NCBI GenBank assembly: GCA_021803035.1
Contig: JAJZME010000030.1
Location: forward strand, 1-63,355
From: Acidobacteriota bacterium
GTDB taxonomy: Bacteria; Acidobacteriota; Terriglobia; Terriglobales; Acidobacteriaceae
Length of the DNA stretch: 63,355 bases
Direction: 5' to 3'
The position numbers were made by a program, and so were the translations under genes. The notes below the pieces were generated by a model. The model saw only the letters and a program-made list of their open reading frames with translations. It was not told the DNA's origin and did not search any database. Below are positions 1 through 7,824 of the stretch, in pieces. The stretch's first letter is position 1. Each line of letters begins with the position of its first letter.

Positions 1-111
1 TCCCCCGTTGAAGTGGGCTTCTATCTAAGATATGCAGGTTGGGAAAATGGACTTGACGAAGATTCTCAACTGCGCAGGCATTTACCCACGTCATCAACTT
101 GCAGGATATAA
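1..111 (+). CDS. possible 3' end of a gene cut by the window edge
   Basis: Frame 1 is open from the first base for 36 codons and stops at TAA (109-111), while the other two plus frames close within 30 bases. The short peptide has an unremarkable mixed composition and no motif I recognise. It could be the tail of a gene that starts upstream of the window, or chance. No function is proposed. Confidence 0.15.
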   Translation, partial: SPVEVGFYLRYAGWENGLDEDSQLRRHLPTSSTCRI

Positions 112-385
112 TGCGCCGGGGGGGGGGTATGTCAAGTAAAAAATGGTCAGGACTTTCTCAAGAATTTGCAGGCTGAGCAGATGACGATATGTTCGAGCTG
201 CGAGTGGGTGCGGCTGGGCCACGCTCCGCCCGAGTCAGTCTGCGATCCTCTGACCGGCGCAGTGCTCACTGGGCTCGTGTAAGCAGAGAAGCGGGTCGGT
301 GCCTAGACGGGCTTTGCGTCAAGATTCGGCTCCCGGCCTTGCGACCGGCGATACGGAAGTTTGAAGGAGCCCGAGGCGGAAGGGT

Positions 386-425
386 AACCGCGGATCTTTC
401 GACTTCGCTCCGCTCAAGATGACAG
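386..425. repeat. REP-like dispersed repeat, copy 1
   Basis: The core ttcgacttcgctccgctcaa followed by gatgacag is preceded by aaccgc. The same layout recurs at 516-548 with ttcgctgcgctcagg and gatgacag. Sequences of this kind are common between genes in Acidobacteriota and some other phyla, and they give spurious proteins of the LERSEVERS/VILSAAKDL type. The internal inverted symmetry suggests it folds as RNA or single-stranded DNA. Confidence 0.55.
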
Positions 426-515
426 CGTAGGGTTTTGGGGCTGGTCGTGTCACCGGCAATGGTGACCTTTGAGAAATCCACCATTCTGTGGCAGTCTCGG
501 CATCGTCGAGGAGCA

Positions 516-548
516 ACCGCAGATCCTTCGCTGCGCTCAGGATGACAG
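516..548. repeat. REP-like dispersed repeat, copy 2
   Basis: This is the second copy of the element seen at 386-425, in the same orientation and about 130 bases away. It shares the flanking aaccgc and the terminal gatgacag and lacks a few central bases of copy 1. It has no coding value. Confidence 0.55.
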
Positions 549-865
549 CCACTCTTTTGGGGGAAGCGGGTGTATCACCGCCAACCCTTGTTAAAGTAGC
601 ACACGATTGGCCGGCTCTCCCTTTGCCATCCGTTCGTCGGCCCTGTACCTGCCGGAACCGCAGTTTAGTCAAACCTTTGATGCCTCGACTGCCGACTTTG
701 ACGGGATGATGCTGCCTTCGGCGCTCGATTCATCGTCAGTGGCGGGATTTCGTTGTACAGCGTGGGGGCATAACTTTGTATTGGGTGGGGGCATACCGTT
801 GCATCAAGTGGGGGGGATTAATTGTAATCGGCCCTCCGGGGCGGTGATCGTTTTTCTCGTTTTTT

Positions 866-891
866 CCCAGGTCCGAAAATCCGGACCTGGG
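866..891. repeat. hairpin, 10-bp perfect stem
   Basis: The arms cccaggtccg and cggacctggg flank the 6-base loop aaaatc. A run of T precedes the stem on the plus strand rather than following it, so this is not a normal terminator in either direction. The stem is related to the hairpin at 39892-39918, which suggests a dispersed repeat family. Confidence 0.5.
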
Positions 892-944
892 GCACCCGGC
901 ACCCAAGTGTGGTGGAGATTGAGGCGCTTTGGCGGTGGTGGTAT

Positions 945-979
945 CCCACCCTTCCCGCAAAAGACGCGGGAAGGATGGG
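945..979. repeat. hairpin, 14-bp near-perfect stem
   Basis: The arms cccacccttcccgc and gcgggaaggatggg (one mismatch) flank a 7-base loop. It lies about 55 bases after the hairpin at 866-891, with ggcacccggc motifs near both. No T-run follows. It is probably a dispersed intergenic hairpin repeat rather than a terminator. Confidence 0.5.
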
Positions 980-1319
980 GCACCCGGCCCTTTGCCAGGC
1001 TCTCGCGATCCGTTGTCGCCTCGGCGGGAGGCCACGGTCCCTGTGACGATTCCAAACGAGGATGAGGGTGCCCTCGGCCTCTCGTTTTTGGAGACCCAGG
1101 AGGGATTTTCTAGCTGACAATCTCAAGTTCTGAGCCAGTGACCGGCTAGTGGGACCTTTGCCGGATGTTCGCCACGACTTTGTTCACTCTCCAGATTGCC
1201 GACATCCGGCCCGGCGTTGCCAAGGGAACCAGGCCAGAAGCTGCGATTTGGGGCGGGCGACACTATTCCCTAATCCCTTGCTTCTCTGTTTTACTAATTT
1301 CTGACCGTTGATCTCCGTT

Positions 1320-1856
1320 ATGACCGATTCCCGGCAAGGACTGATTCTGATCAACACCGGCCCCGGCAAGGGCAAGACCACCGCCGCGCTGGGCACGGCC
1401 ATGCGCGCCGTGGGCAACGGCATGCGGGTGCTGATGCTGCAATTCCTCAAGGGCTCGTGGCACTACGGCGAGCTGGACGCCGCCGAGACGCTGGGGCCGA
1501 ACTTCGTCCTCAGGCAGATGGGGCGCGGCTTTGTGAAGGTGGGCGGCGCGGAGACCGATGCGGAGGATGTCCGCCTGGTGGAGGCGGCGTGGGAGGAGGC
1601 GCGCGCGGCCATCTACTCCGGCGAGTGGGATATGGTGGTGCTGGACGAGATCAACTACGCCATCAGCTACAAGATGCTGGACCCGGCGGTGGTGGCCGAG
1701 GCGCTGCGCAACCGGCCGCCGATGGTGCACGTGATCCTGACCGGGCGCAACGCCCACCCGCTGCTGGTGGAGCTGGCCGACACGGTGACCGAGATGCGCG
1801 AGGTAAAACACGCCTACCAGAAAGGCATCCTGGCGCAGCGGGGCGTGGAATATTAG
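1320..1856 (+). CDS. cobO: corrinoid adenosyltransferase (CobO/BtuR type)
   Basis: This enzyme transfers the adenosyl group of ATP to reduced corrinoid, making adenosylcobalamin or its precursor in the cytoplasm. The 178-residue product has the family P-loop GPGKGKTT (residues 14-21) close to the N-terminus, the following AALGTAMRAVG helix, the VVLDEINYA segment, and the conserved end (TGRNAHPLLVELADTVTEMR, then HAY and GI). The length fits short CobO proteins; E. coli BtuR is about 20 residues longer at the N-terminus. ATG 1320 was chosen; an in-frame TTG at 1308 is the alternative, and neither has a clear ribosome binding site. No other cobalamin genes are adjacent, which suggests salvage or genes elsewhere. 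Confidence 0.9.
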   Translation: MTDSRQGLILINTGPGKGKTTAALGTAMRAVGNGMRVLMLQFLKGSWHYGELDAAETLGPNFVLRQMGRGFVKVGGAETDAEDVRLVEAAWEEARAAIYSGEWDMVVLDEINYAISYKMLDPAVVAEALRNRPPMVHVILTGRNAHPLLVELADTVTEMREVKHAYQKGILAQRGVEY

Positions 1857-1934
1857 TGAGCGATTGAAACCGGAGTGTGCCGGCGGGCGACGCGGCGCCA
1901 TACAACCCTATCTAGAAAGAAGACGGAGGAGACG

Positions 1935-2315
1935 ATGGCTGAAGTCACCCATCATCGCTGGAAGGATATCGAGCCGGAGCAGATGAATCCCCTGACTACG
2001 CGGCAATTCGTCGTGGGCACGAACACCATGATGGCCCGGCTGACGCTGAAGAAGGGCGCGGTTGTGCCCCGGCACCAGCACCGGCACGAGCAGATTACCA
2101 ACCTGGTGGAGGGCGCGCTGCATTTTCAGCTCGACGGCAGGGAAATGACGGTGGGGGCGGGCGAGGTTGTCTGCATACCGCCGCATGCGCCGCACGAGGT
2201 GGTGGCGCTGGAGGATTCCGTGGTGCTGGAAGTCTTCAATCCTGCCCGCGAGGACTGGCTGCAAGGCAACGATGCCTACCTGCGGTCCCAGAGTGCGGGC
2301 CGCGCTGGCGAATAA
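1935..2315 (+). CDS. small single-domain cupin protein
   Basis: The 126-residue protein has one cupin barrel. The first metal-binding motif reads as HQHRHEQ with a downstream E, followed by a Gly-rich turn and the second motif PPHAPHEV. The His pattern is intact, so it should bind a divalent metal. No enzymatic class can be assigned from sequence; small cupins of this type include sugar isomerase-like and dioxygenase-like proteins. A clear ribosome binding site (ggagga, 1925-1930) sits 4 bases before the ATG. It lies between the corrinoid adenosyltransferase gene and accD on the same strand and could share their transcript. Confidence 0.75.
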   Translation: MAEVTHHRWKDIEPEQMNPLTTRQFVVGTNTMMARLTLKKGAVVPRHQHRHEQITNLVEGALHFQLDGREMTVGAGEVVCIPPHAPHEVVALEDSVVLEVFNPAREDWLQGNDAYLRSQSAGRAGE

Positions 2316-2366
2316 ACGATTGCGGGACATACGATTCCGTCCCTGGCATTTACAATGGGTGTCGGT

Positions 2367-3245
2367 ATGTCGTGGTTCAAACGGGAAGACGGCCAGTACG
2401 AGCCTGCACCCGCACCTGGGAACGGCTCGAACGCCGAGGAAAAGACGGTGCGCACGGAGGGCCTGTGGGTGAAGTGTCTGGGCTGCCGGCAAACGATCTG
2501 GAAGGCCGATCTGGAGGCCAACCTGAACGTTTGCCCCAAGTGCCAGCACCACTTCAAGCTCAGCGCGCGCCAGCGCATCGAGATGCTGCTGGAGCCCGGC
2601 TACGAGCTGGTGGACGGCGGCCTGCGCTCAACCGATCCCCTGAACTTTACCGACGTGAAGCCCTACAAGCAGCGGCTGCGCACGGCACAGCAAGCGACCG
2701 GGCTGAACGATGCCATCGTCAATGCGCTGGGCCGGCTGGGGCCGCATGAAGTCGTCGTCAGCGCCATGGAGTATGGCTTTATCGGCGGCTCCATGGGCGC
2801 CGTGGTGGGCGAAACCATTGCCCGCGCCGTGGACCGCGCGCGGGAGGGACGCAAGCCGCTCATCGTGATAGCGGCCTCGGGCGGCGCGCGCATGATGGAA
2901 GGCGTGGTCAGCCTGATGCAGATGGCCAAGATCTCAACCGCGCTGGCGCAGTTGGACGACGCTCGCGTGCCTTACGTCTGCGTGCTTACCGACCCCACGA
3001 CCGGCGGCGTGACGGCCAGCTTTGCCATGCTGGGCGATCTGAATATCGCCGAGCCGGGCGCGCTGATTGGCTTCGCCGGCCCGCGCGTGATCGAACAGAC
3101 CATCCGCCAGAAGCTGCCGGAAGGCTTCCAGCGCTCGGAATTTCTGCTGGAAAAGGGCTTCCTGGACGCCGTGGTGCCGCGCAAAGAATTGAAGGCCTAC
3201 CTGATTCGCGCGCTGGCGTTTCTGAAGACGCCGGCCGCAGTTTAG
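2367..3245 (+). CDS. accD: acetyl-CoA carboxylase carboxyltransferase subunit beta
   Basis: This is the beta subunit of the carboxyltransferase that moves the carboxyl group from biotin to acetyl-CoA, the first step of fatty acid synthesis. The protein (292 residues) has the bacterial AccD zinc ribbon (Cys37, Cys40, Cys56, Cys59). The carboxyltransferase core follows with IAASGGARMMEG and TDPTTGGVTASFAMLGD, which form the oxyanion and CoA pocket. The start at 2367 gives the family's usual MSWFKR N-terminus; ATG 2355 is in frame four codons upstream. accA is not in the window. The call is firm. Confidence 0.96.
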   Translation: MSWFKREDGQYEPAPAPGNGSNAEEKTVRTEGLWVKCLGCRQTIWKADLEANLNVCPKCQHHFKLSARQRIEMLLEPGYELVDGGLRSTDPLNFTDVKPYKQRLRTAQQATGLNDAIVNALGRLGPHEVVVSAMEYGFIGGSMGAVVGETIARAVDRAREGRKPLIVIAASGGARMMEGVVSLMQMAKISTALAQLDDARVPYVCVLTDPTTGGVTASFAMLGDLNIAEPGALIGFAGPRVIEQTIRQKLPEGFQRSEFLLEKGFLDAVVPRKELKAYLIRALAFLKTPAAV

Positions 3246-3377
3246 GCTGAGCCGCCCCTGTTCCATTTTTGCTGTGTTGATTGCGGCGCTGGCGTGTGTT
3301 CACCAGCGGATTTCACTGTGCGCGACTTTGCACAAGCGGCCGCGCGCCACCCGGTTTAGGATGTACAAAGACCGCTC

Positions 3378-5639
3378 ATGACCGACAAGAAAAACCTCTC
3401 CCCCGCAATCCTGGCACACATCGCTCAAACCCTGAACCTTCCGCTGCGCGGCCTTTGCGCCGTGATCGAACTGCTGGACGACGGCGGCACCGTGCCCTTC
3501 ATCGCGCGCTACCGCAAGGAGGCCACCGGCAATCTGGACGAGGTACAGATTCGCGCCATTGAAGAGCAGCTGGCCTACTTCCGCGAGCTTGAGGAGCGGC
3601 GCGAGACTATCCTGGCCTCCATTGCCGAACAGGGCAAGCTGACGGAGGAGCTGAAGGCGCGCATCGAAGCCGCGCTGGAGAAGAACGAGCTCGAAGACCT
3701 GTACCTGCCCTACAAGCCCCGGCGCCGCACCAAGGCAACCATCGCGCGGGAAAAGGGACTGGAGCCGCTGGCGGCCTACGTGTGGGCGCAGCAGGCGGGG
3801 GCTGAACCGCTGGAGGCGCTGGCCGCCGGCTTTGTGAACGCGGAGCTGGGCGTGGCCACCGCTGAGGAAGCGCTGGAAGGGGCGCGGCACATCGTGGCCG
3901 AGTGGATCAGCGAAGACGCGGACCTGCGCAAGACGCTGCGCCAGATGGTCTTCGACGAAGGCGTGGTGATCAGCCGCAAAGCCATCGACGCGGTGGACGA
4001 GCAGGAAAAATTCAAGATGTACTACGAGTACAAGGAGCCGGTGAAGACCATTCCCTCGCACCGCATGCTGGCCATTCGCCGCGGCGAAAGCGAGAACGTG
4101 CTCTATTTCCTGATCGAGGTGGAGGCGGAGCGCGCGCTGGCCCTGATGCGCCGCCATGTGCTGCGCCAGCCGGGCGACTGGACGCCGCAGCTCGAGCTGG
4201 CTGTCGACGATGCCTGGAAGCGGCTGCTGAACTCGTCGATTCAGGCCGAGATTCGCCTGGAACTCAAGCGCCGCTCCGACAGCGAAGCGATTCAGGTCTT
4301 CCGCGATAACCTTTACAACCTGTTGCTGGCGCCGCCAGCCGGGCCGATCTCGGTGCTGGGCATCGATCCCGGACTGCGCACGGGCTGCAAGGTGGCGGTG
4401 GTGGACGAGACCGGCAAGCTGCTGGCGCACGATGTGCTCTACCTGCACACCTCCAAGCACGGCAACGCCGAGGCCGCGCCCAAGCTGGAGGCGCTGTTGC
4501 GCCGCCATAATGTGCGCGCTATCGCCATCGGCAACGGCACGGCGTCGCGGGAGACGGACGCCTTTGTGCGCGAGTTCCTGCGCGACAAGGGAATTGCGGA
4601 AATTTTCTCCGTCACGGTGAGCGAAGCCGGCGCCAGCGTGTATTCGGCGTCGGAGGTTGCGCGGCAGGAGTTTCCCGATCTCGACCTGACGGTGCGCGGC
4701 GCCATTTCCATTGCCCGCCGGCTGCAGGATCCGCTCTCGGAGCTGGTGAAGGTCGATCCCAAGTCGATCGGCGTGGGCCAGTATCAGCACGATGTGGATC
4801 AGCGGCAGTTGGCGGAGTCGCTGGAAAGCGTGGTGGAGAGCTGCGTCAATCGCGTGGGCGTGGATCTGAACACGTCGTCGTGGACGCTGCTGCGCCACGT
4901 GGCCGGCATCACCGAGCGCACGGCGCTGAACATCGTCAGCTATCGCAACCAGAACGGCAGCTTCCGCTCGCGCATGCAGGTGCTGGAGGTGCCGGGCATC
5001 GGCCCCAAGAGCTTTGAGCAGGCGGCCGGCTTCCTGCGCATTCGCAACGGCGACAACCCGCTGGACATGACCGCGGTGCATCCGGAGTCGTACCCGGTGG
5101 TGGAGCAGATCGCGGAGTCGATTCAGACTTCAGTGGCCGAGATCATCCGGCAGCCGCAGATGCTGGAGAAGGTCGACCGCAGCCAGCTTTCCGCGGGGAG
5201 TTACACGCTGGACGATATTCTGGCCGAGCTGCGCAAGCCCGGCCGCGACCCGCGCGACAAGTTCGTGGCGCCCAGCTTCCACGAGGAAGTGCGCACCCTT
5301 GAAGACGTGCAGGCCGGAATGGTGCTGGAGGGCGTGGTGACCAACGTGACCAAGTTCGGCGCCTTTGTCGATATCGGCGTGCACCAGGATGGGCTGGTGC
5401 ACATCAGCGAGCTTTCCAACCGCTACATCAAGGACCCGGCCGAGGCGGTCAAGACGGGGCAGATCGTCAAGGTGAAGGTGCTGAGCGTGGATGCCCGGGC
5501 CAAACGCATCGGGCTTTCGATCAAGGCGCTCTCCGCGCCGGCTTCGCAGCAGGCGCCGCGGAAACAGGCGCCGCAGCCGCCGGTGACGCTCAACGACAAG
5601 CTGGCCGCTTTATCCAACAAGTGGCGCACACGCGCGTAG
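3378..5639 (+). CDS. tex: Tex-type RNA-binding transcription accessory protein
   Basis: Tex binds nucleic acid and associates with the transcription machinery. The 753-residue protein has the full family layout: an N-terminal helical region with FIARYRKEATGNLDE, a YqgF/RNase H-like domain beginning at ISVLGIDPGLRTGCKVAVVD (about residue 325), helix-hairpin-helix repeats around EVPGIGPKSFEQAAGFLRI, and a C-terminal S1 domain (GMVLEGVVTNVTKFGAFVDI, about residue 650). The length matches the family. It ends 3 bases before the convergent flavoprotein gene. A long minus-strand frame opposite it is a codon-usage shadow. Confidence 0.96.
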   Translation: MTDKKNLSPAILAHIAQTLNLPLRGLCAVIELLDDGGTVPFIARYRKEATGNLDEVQIRAIEEQLAYFRELEERRETILASIAEQGKLTEELKARIEAALEKNELEDLYLPYKPRRRTKATIAREKGLEPLAAYVWAQQAGAEPLEALAAGFVNAELGVATAEEALEGARHIVAEWISEDADLRKTLRQMVFDEGVVISRKAIDAVDEQEKFKMYYEYKEPVKTIPSHRMLAIRRGESENVLYFLIEVEAERALALMRRHVLRQPGDWTPQLELAVDDAWKRLLNSSIQAEIRLELKRRSDSEAIQVFRDNLYNLLLAPPAGPISVLGIDPGLRTGCKVAVVDETGKLLAHDVLYLHTSKHGNAEAAPKLEALLRRHNVRAIAIGNGTASRETDAFVREFLRDKGIAEIFSVTVSEAGASVYSASEVARQEFPDLDLTVRGAISIARRLQDPLSELVKVDPKSIGVGQYQHDVDQRQLAESLESVVESCVNRVGVDLNTSSWTLLRHVAGITERTALNIVSYRNQNGSFRSRMQVLEVPGIGPKSFEQAAGFLRIRNGDNPLDMTAVHPESYPVVEQIAESIQTSVAEIIRQPQMLEKVDRSQLSAGSYTLDDILAELRKPGRDPRDKFVAPSFHEEVRTLEDVQAGMVLEGVVTNVTKFGAFVDIGVHQDGLVHISELSNRYIKDPAEAVKTGQIVKVKVLSVDARAKRIGLSIKALSAPASQQAPRKQAPQPPVTLNDKLAALSNKWRTRA

Positions 5640-5642
5640 ACG

Positions 5643-6233
5643 TCAGCTTTTCAGCTTGTTGAGCAGCCAGGCCATATTCCGGCCGAGGGTTTTCATGGTT
5701 TGGATGCCCTCCTCGTCTTTTTCGACGTCGCCAATCTGGTTGCCGATGGCGATGTTCCAGTAGGACGAGCCGGGCACGATCATCTCGTTGATGAGGAAGA
5801 AGTGGTTCAGGCTGTCGAAGGCGTGGACGGCGCCGGCGCGGCGCACGGCGACCACAGCCGCGCCCACTTTGCGCCGGAACATGCCGCCATTGGCGCGTGC
5901 GACCAGACAGGCGCGGTCCATCAGCGACTTGATCTGCGGCGAGACGTCGGACACATAGGTGGGCGAGCCAAGCAGGATGGCGTCGGCCTGCTCCATCTTC
6001 TCGATGCAGAGGTTGCCGATGTCGTCTTTCTGCGAGCAGCGGCGGTCCTTCCGGGCCGAGCACTTGCGGCAGGAGAGACAGGCGTGGATTTTGGCGCCGG
6101 CCAACTCCACCAGCTCGGTCTCGATGCCTTCCTGCTCCAGCTCCTTGAGTGCGTAGCGGAGCAGAATGGCCGTATTGCCGCCCTTGCGGGCGCTGCCGTT
6201 GAAGGCAACTACTTTGGTGTGTGCTTCGCGCAT
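5643..6233 (-). CDS. iron-sulfur flavoprotein / NADPH-dependent FMN reductase family
   Basis: This flavodoxin-fold protein of 196 residues begins with the FMN phosphate loop FNGSARKGGNTA (about residues 11-22). It carries a compact cysteine motif, Cys52, Cys55, Cys58 and Cys66, typical of the [4Fe-4S]-binding iron-sulfur flavoproteins. The segment LLGSPTYVSDVSPQIKSLMDR is the usual flavin and dimer region. A role in two-electron transfer from NAD(P)H or ferredoxin is likely, but the acceptor is unknown. ATG 6233 has a ribosome binding site (gggaga) about 6 bases upstream; the longer open frame upstream looks untranslated. It is convergent with tex and divergent from the next gene. Confidence 0.85.
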   Translation of the reverse strand: MREAHTKVVAFNGSARKGGNTAILLRYALKELEQEGIETELVELAGAKIHACLSCRKCSARKDRRCSQKDDIGNLCIEKMEQADAILLGSPTYVSDVSPQIKSLMDRACLVARANGGMFRRKVGAAVVAVRRAGAVHAFDSLNHFFLINEMIVPGSSYWNIAIGNQIGDVEKDEEGIQTMKTLGRNMAWLLNKLKS

Positions 6234-6418
6234 GGTTCGGTCTCCCGGTTTTCGCTCTCCGGCCGCGCGGCGGATGAGCGAGGGTTGAAGTTGCTGGGGA
6301 AATTCCAGCATACTCCACAGCTCCGGCAATGCCGCCGCGGAAGCCTTCTCTGCGCGGGTTTTGTTAGGCTTTGCATGTGCGCCGGGCGGAGCACGCCGGC
6401 GACGGAGAAGAGAAGATC

Positions 6419-7801
6419 ATGAACCAACTCGATCTGCATATTGCCGACGCTGTCCTGGGCATCGATACGCTGTGGGGTGGCGATGTGATGTCGCCTTCGG
6501 GCACGGGACGCTTCATCGCCGATTCCTGGTTCTCTGACGAGCCGCTGCCCGCCGCCTACACACATCCGGCGGCGGCGCGGCTGCGCCAGTCCGGTGGCGT
6601 CTCCGGCAAATCGATCGATCGCGAGGCTGTCGATGCTTATCTTCGCGATGTGAATCTTCCCCAGGCCATTGCGGGGTTGCGCCGCGAAGCTGCCGGCTGC
6701 GCCGAATTGCGCCGCGCCTATCTCTCCGGCGTGGCGCTGTGCCTCGACACCATGTGGGAGCTGGCCATGGAGGTCCTCGGCAAAGGCGATCCGGTTCCGT
6801 ATGCGCGCTGCGTTGAAGCCTCCACCGGCAAGCCGCCGGAACCGTCTCAACCGGAGGCCATGCGTGAGCGCGCCGCCGAGTTGCTGGGCCGCGCCGGCTA
6901 TCAGGCTACGCAACCGGCGCAGCTGTTGCCCGCCGTCGATGCCTGGCGGCGCGACCGCATTATTCCCATGGCCTCGGTGCGGGCTTTGGGCGCGGCGGTG
7001 ATCGCACGCTTCGACTCGCTGAGCGCCGATCATCTTGTTCCCCATCTGCCGCTTGAGCTGGCCGCCGTGCCGCGCGCCAACATTGAATTTCTGCCCATCC
7101 GCGATGCCTGGTTTTCCGGCTCCATGAACTACATCGGCCGTGCGCGCACCGGCGCGGGCGCGCCGCGCTATGAAGCGACTTACGAGATCAACGCCTCGCT
7201 CGGAATCTCCTACCCGGAGTTTGAGCAGCTCGTGAGCCATGAGGTGGTTCCGGGCCACGTAACTACATTTGCCTACATGCAGGACCTTTACGTGCGCGGC
7301 AAGGCCGGCTTTGAGGCTACGGTTCTGACCATGAACACGCGCGCCGCCACACTCTTCGAAGGCATTGCCAACAATGCCATCCTCATCGCGCACGGTGTCA
7401 CGGAAATTGAGCAATTGCCGGACGAGGATATCCAGATTGGCGTGCTGCTGGCGCTGCTACAGGACGACGCCAAGAACCAGTCTTCCTATATGACCTGGGG
7501 CGAAGGCCGTGCTCAGCAAGAGGTTGCGGCCGTGCTGCGCCGCGATTTTCTGGTTACCGAAGAGCGCGCCGGCAAGCTTTCCGGCGCCTGGGGACGCCAT
7601 CCGCTGCTGGGGCGCATGTATTTGCCCGCCTATCGCGCCGGCACGGAAAAGGTGGCCGAGCTGCGCCGCAATCATCCCGCCGCACGCGTGCTGCCCGCCA
7701 TCTACGGCTGCAACGGCCTGGTCGATATCCAGACCGTCGATGCGGTTCTGGAAGAGCCTGGACGCAAAGACGGCCACTCGCATGGAGTGGCCGCCGGGTA
7801 A
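6419..7801 (+). CDS. DUF885-like HExxxGH metallopeptidase-family protein
   Basis: The 460-residue protein contains SHEVVPGH (His274, Glu275, His280) and a downstream Glu in TLFEGIANN. This matches the zinc-binding HExxPGH plus Glu pattern of DUF885-type proteins in the gluzincin group. No signal peptide or membrane helix is visible, so it is probably cytoplasmic. The substrate is unknown, and the overall similarity outside the metal motif is my recollection of the family rather than an alignment. The ATG follows a purine-rich ribosome binding site (ggagaagagaag). The gene ends just before the convergent TonB receptor gene, with an 18-base palindrome between them. Confidence 0.65.
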   Translation: MNQLDLHIADAVLGIDTLWGGDVMSPSGTGRFIADSWFSDEPLPAAYTHPAAARLRQSGGVSGKSIDREAVDAYLRDVNLPQAIAGLRREAAGCAELRRAYLSGVALCLDTMWELAMEVLGKGDPVPYARCVEASTGKPPEPSQPEAMRERAAELLGRAGYQATQPAQLLPAVDAWRRDRIIPMASVRALGAAVIARFDSLSADHLVPHLPLELAAVPRANIEFLPIRDAWFSGSMNYIGRARTGAGAPRYEATYEINASLGISYPEFEQLVSHEVVPGHVTTFAYMQDLYVRGKAGFEATVLTMNTRAATLFEGIANNAILIAHGVTEIEQLPDEDIQIGVLLALLQDDAKNQSSYMTWGEGRAQQEVAAVLRRDFLVTEERAGKLSGAWGRHPLLGRMYLPAYRAGTEKVAELRRNHPAARVLPAIYGCNGLVDIQTVDAVLEEPGRKDGHSHGVAAG

Positions 7802-7802
7802 A

Positions 7803-7820
7803 AACGGCTGATCAGCCGTT
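7803..7820. terminator. palindrome between convergent genes, possible terminator
   Basis: The perfect palindrome aacggctgatcagccgtt (9-base arms, no loop bases) lies between the stop of the metallopeptidase-like gene and the stop of the TonB receptor gene. T-runs are weak on both sides, so termination is plausible but unproven. Confidence 0.35.
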
Positions 7821-7824
7821 GAGG

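Larger units (their letters stand above)
112..1319. other. gene-poor region with dispersed repeats and hairpins
   Basis: No convincing gene lies here. Short reading frames on both strands have repeat-derived, low-information translations. The stretch holds a run of ten G (118-127), two copies of a REP-like repeat (386-425 and 516-548), three imperfect repeats of a G-rich motif around gtgggggcata (about 760-822), and two strong hairpins (866-891, 945-979). Upstream of the corrinoid adenosyltransferase gene I found no B12-box or cobalamin-riboswitch signature. Confidence 0.6.

Noticed and set aside
1100..1319. Cobalamin riboswitch before the corrinoid adenosyltransferase gene
   Set aside because: The only similar word is gccagtg, not the B12-box GCCACTG, and no further conserved elements were seen.
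3300..5081. Long minus-strand frame (593 codons) opposite tex
   Set aside because: Its translation is His/Arg/Gln/Leu-rich with no domain, as expected for a shadow of a high-GC gene. The plus strand encodes a complete Tex protein.
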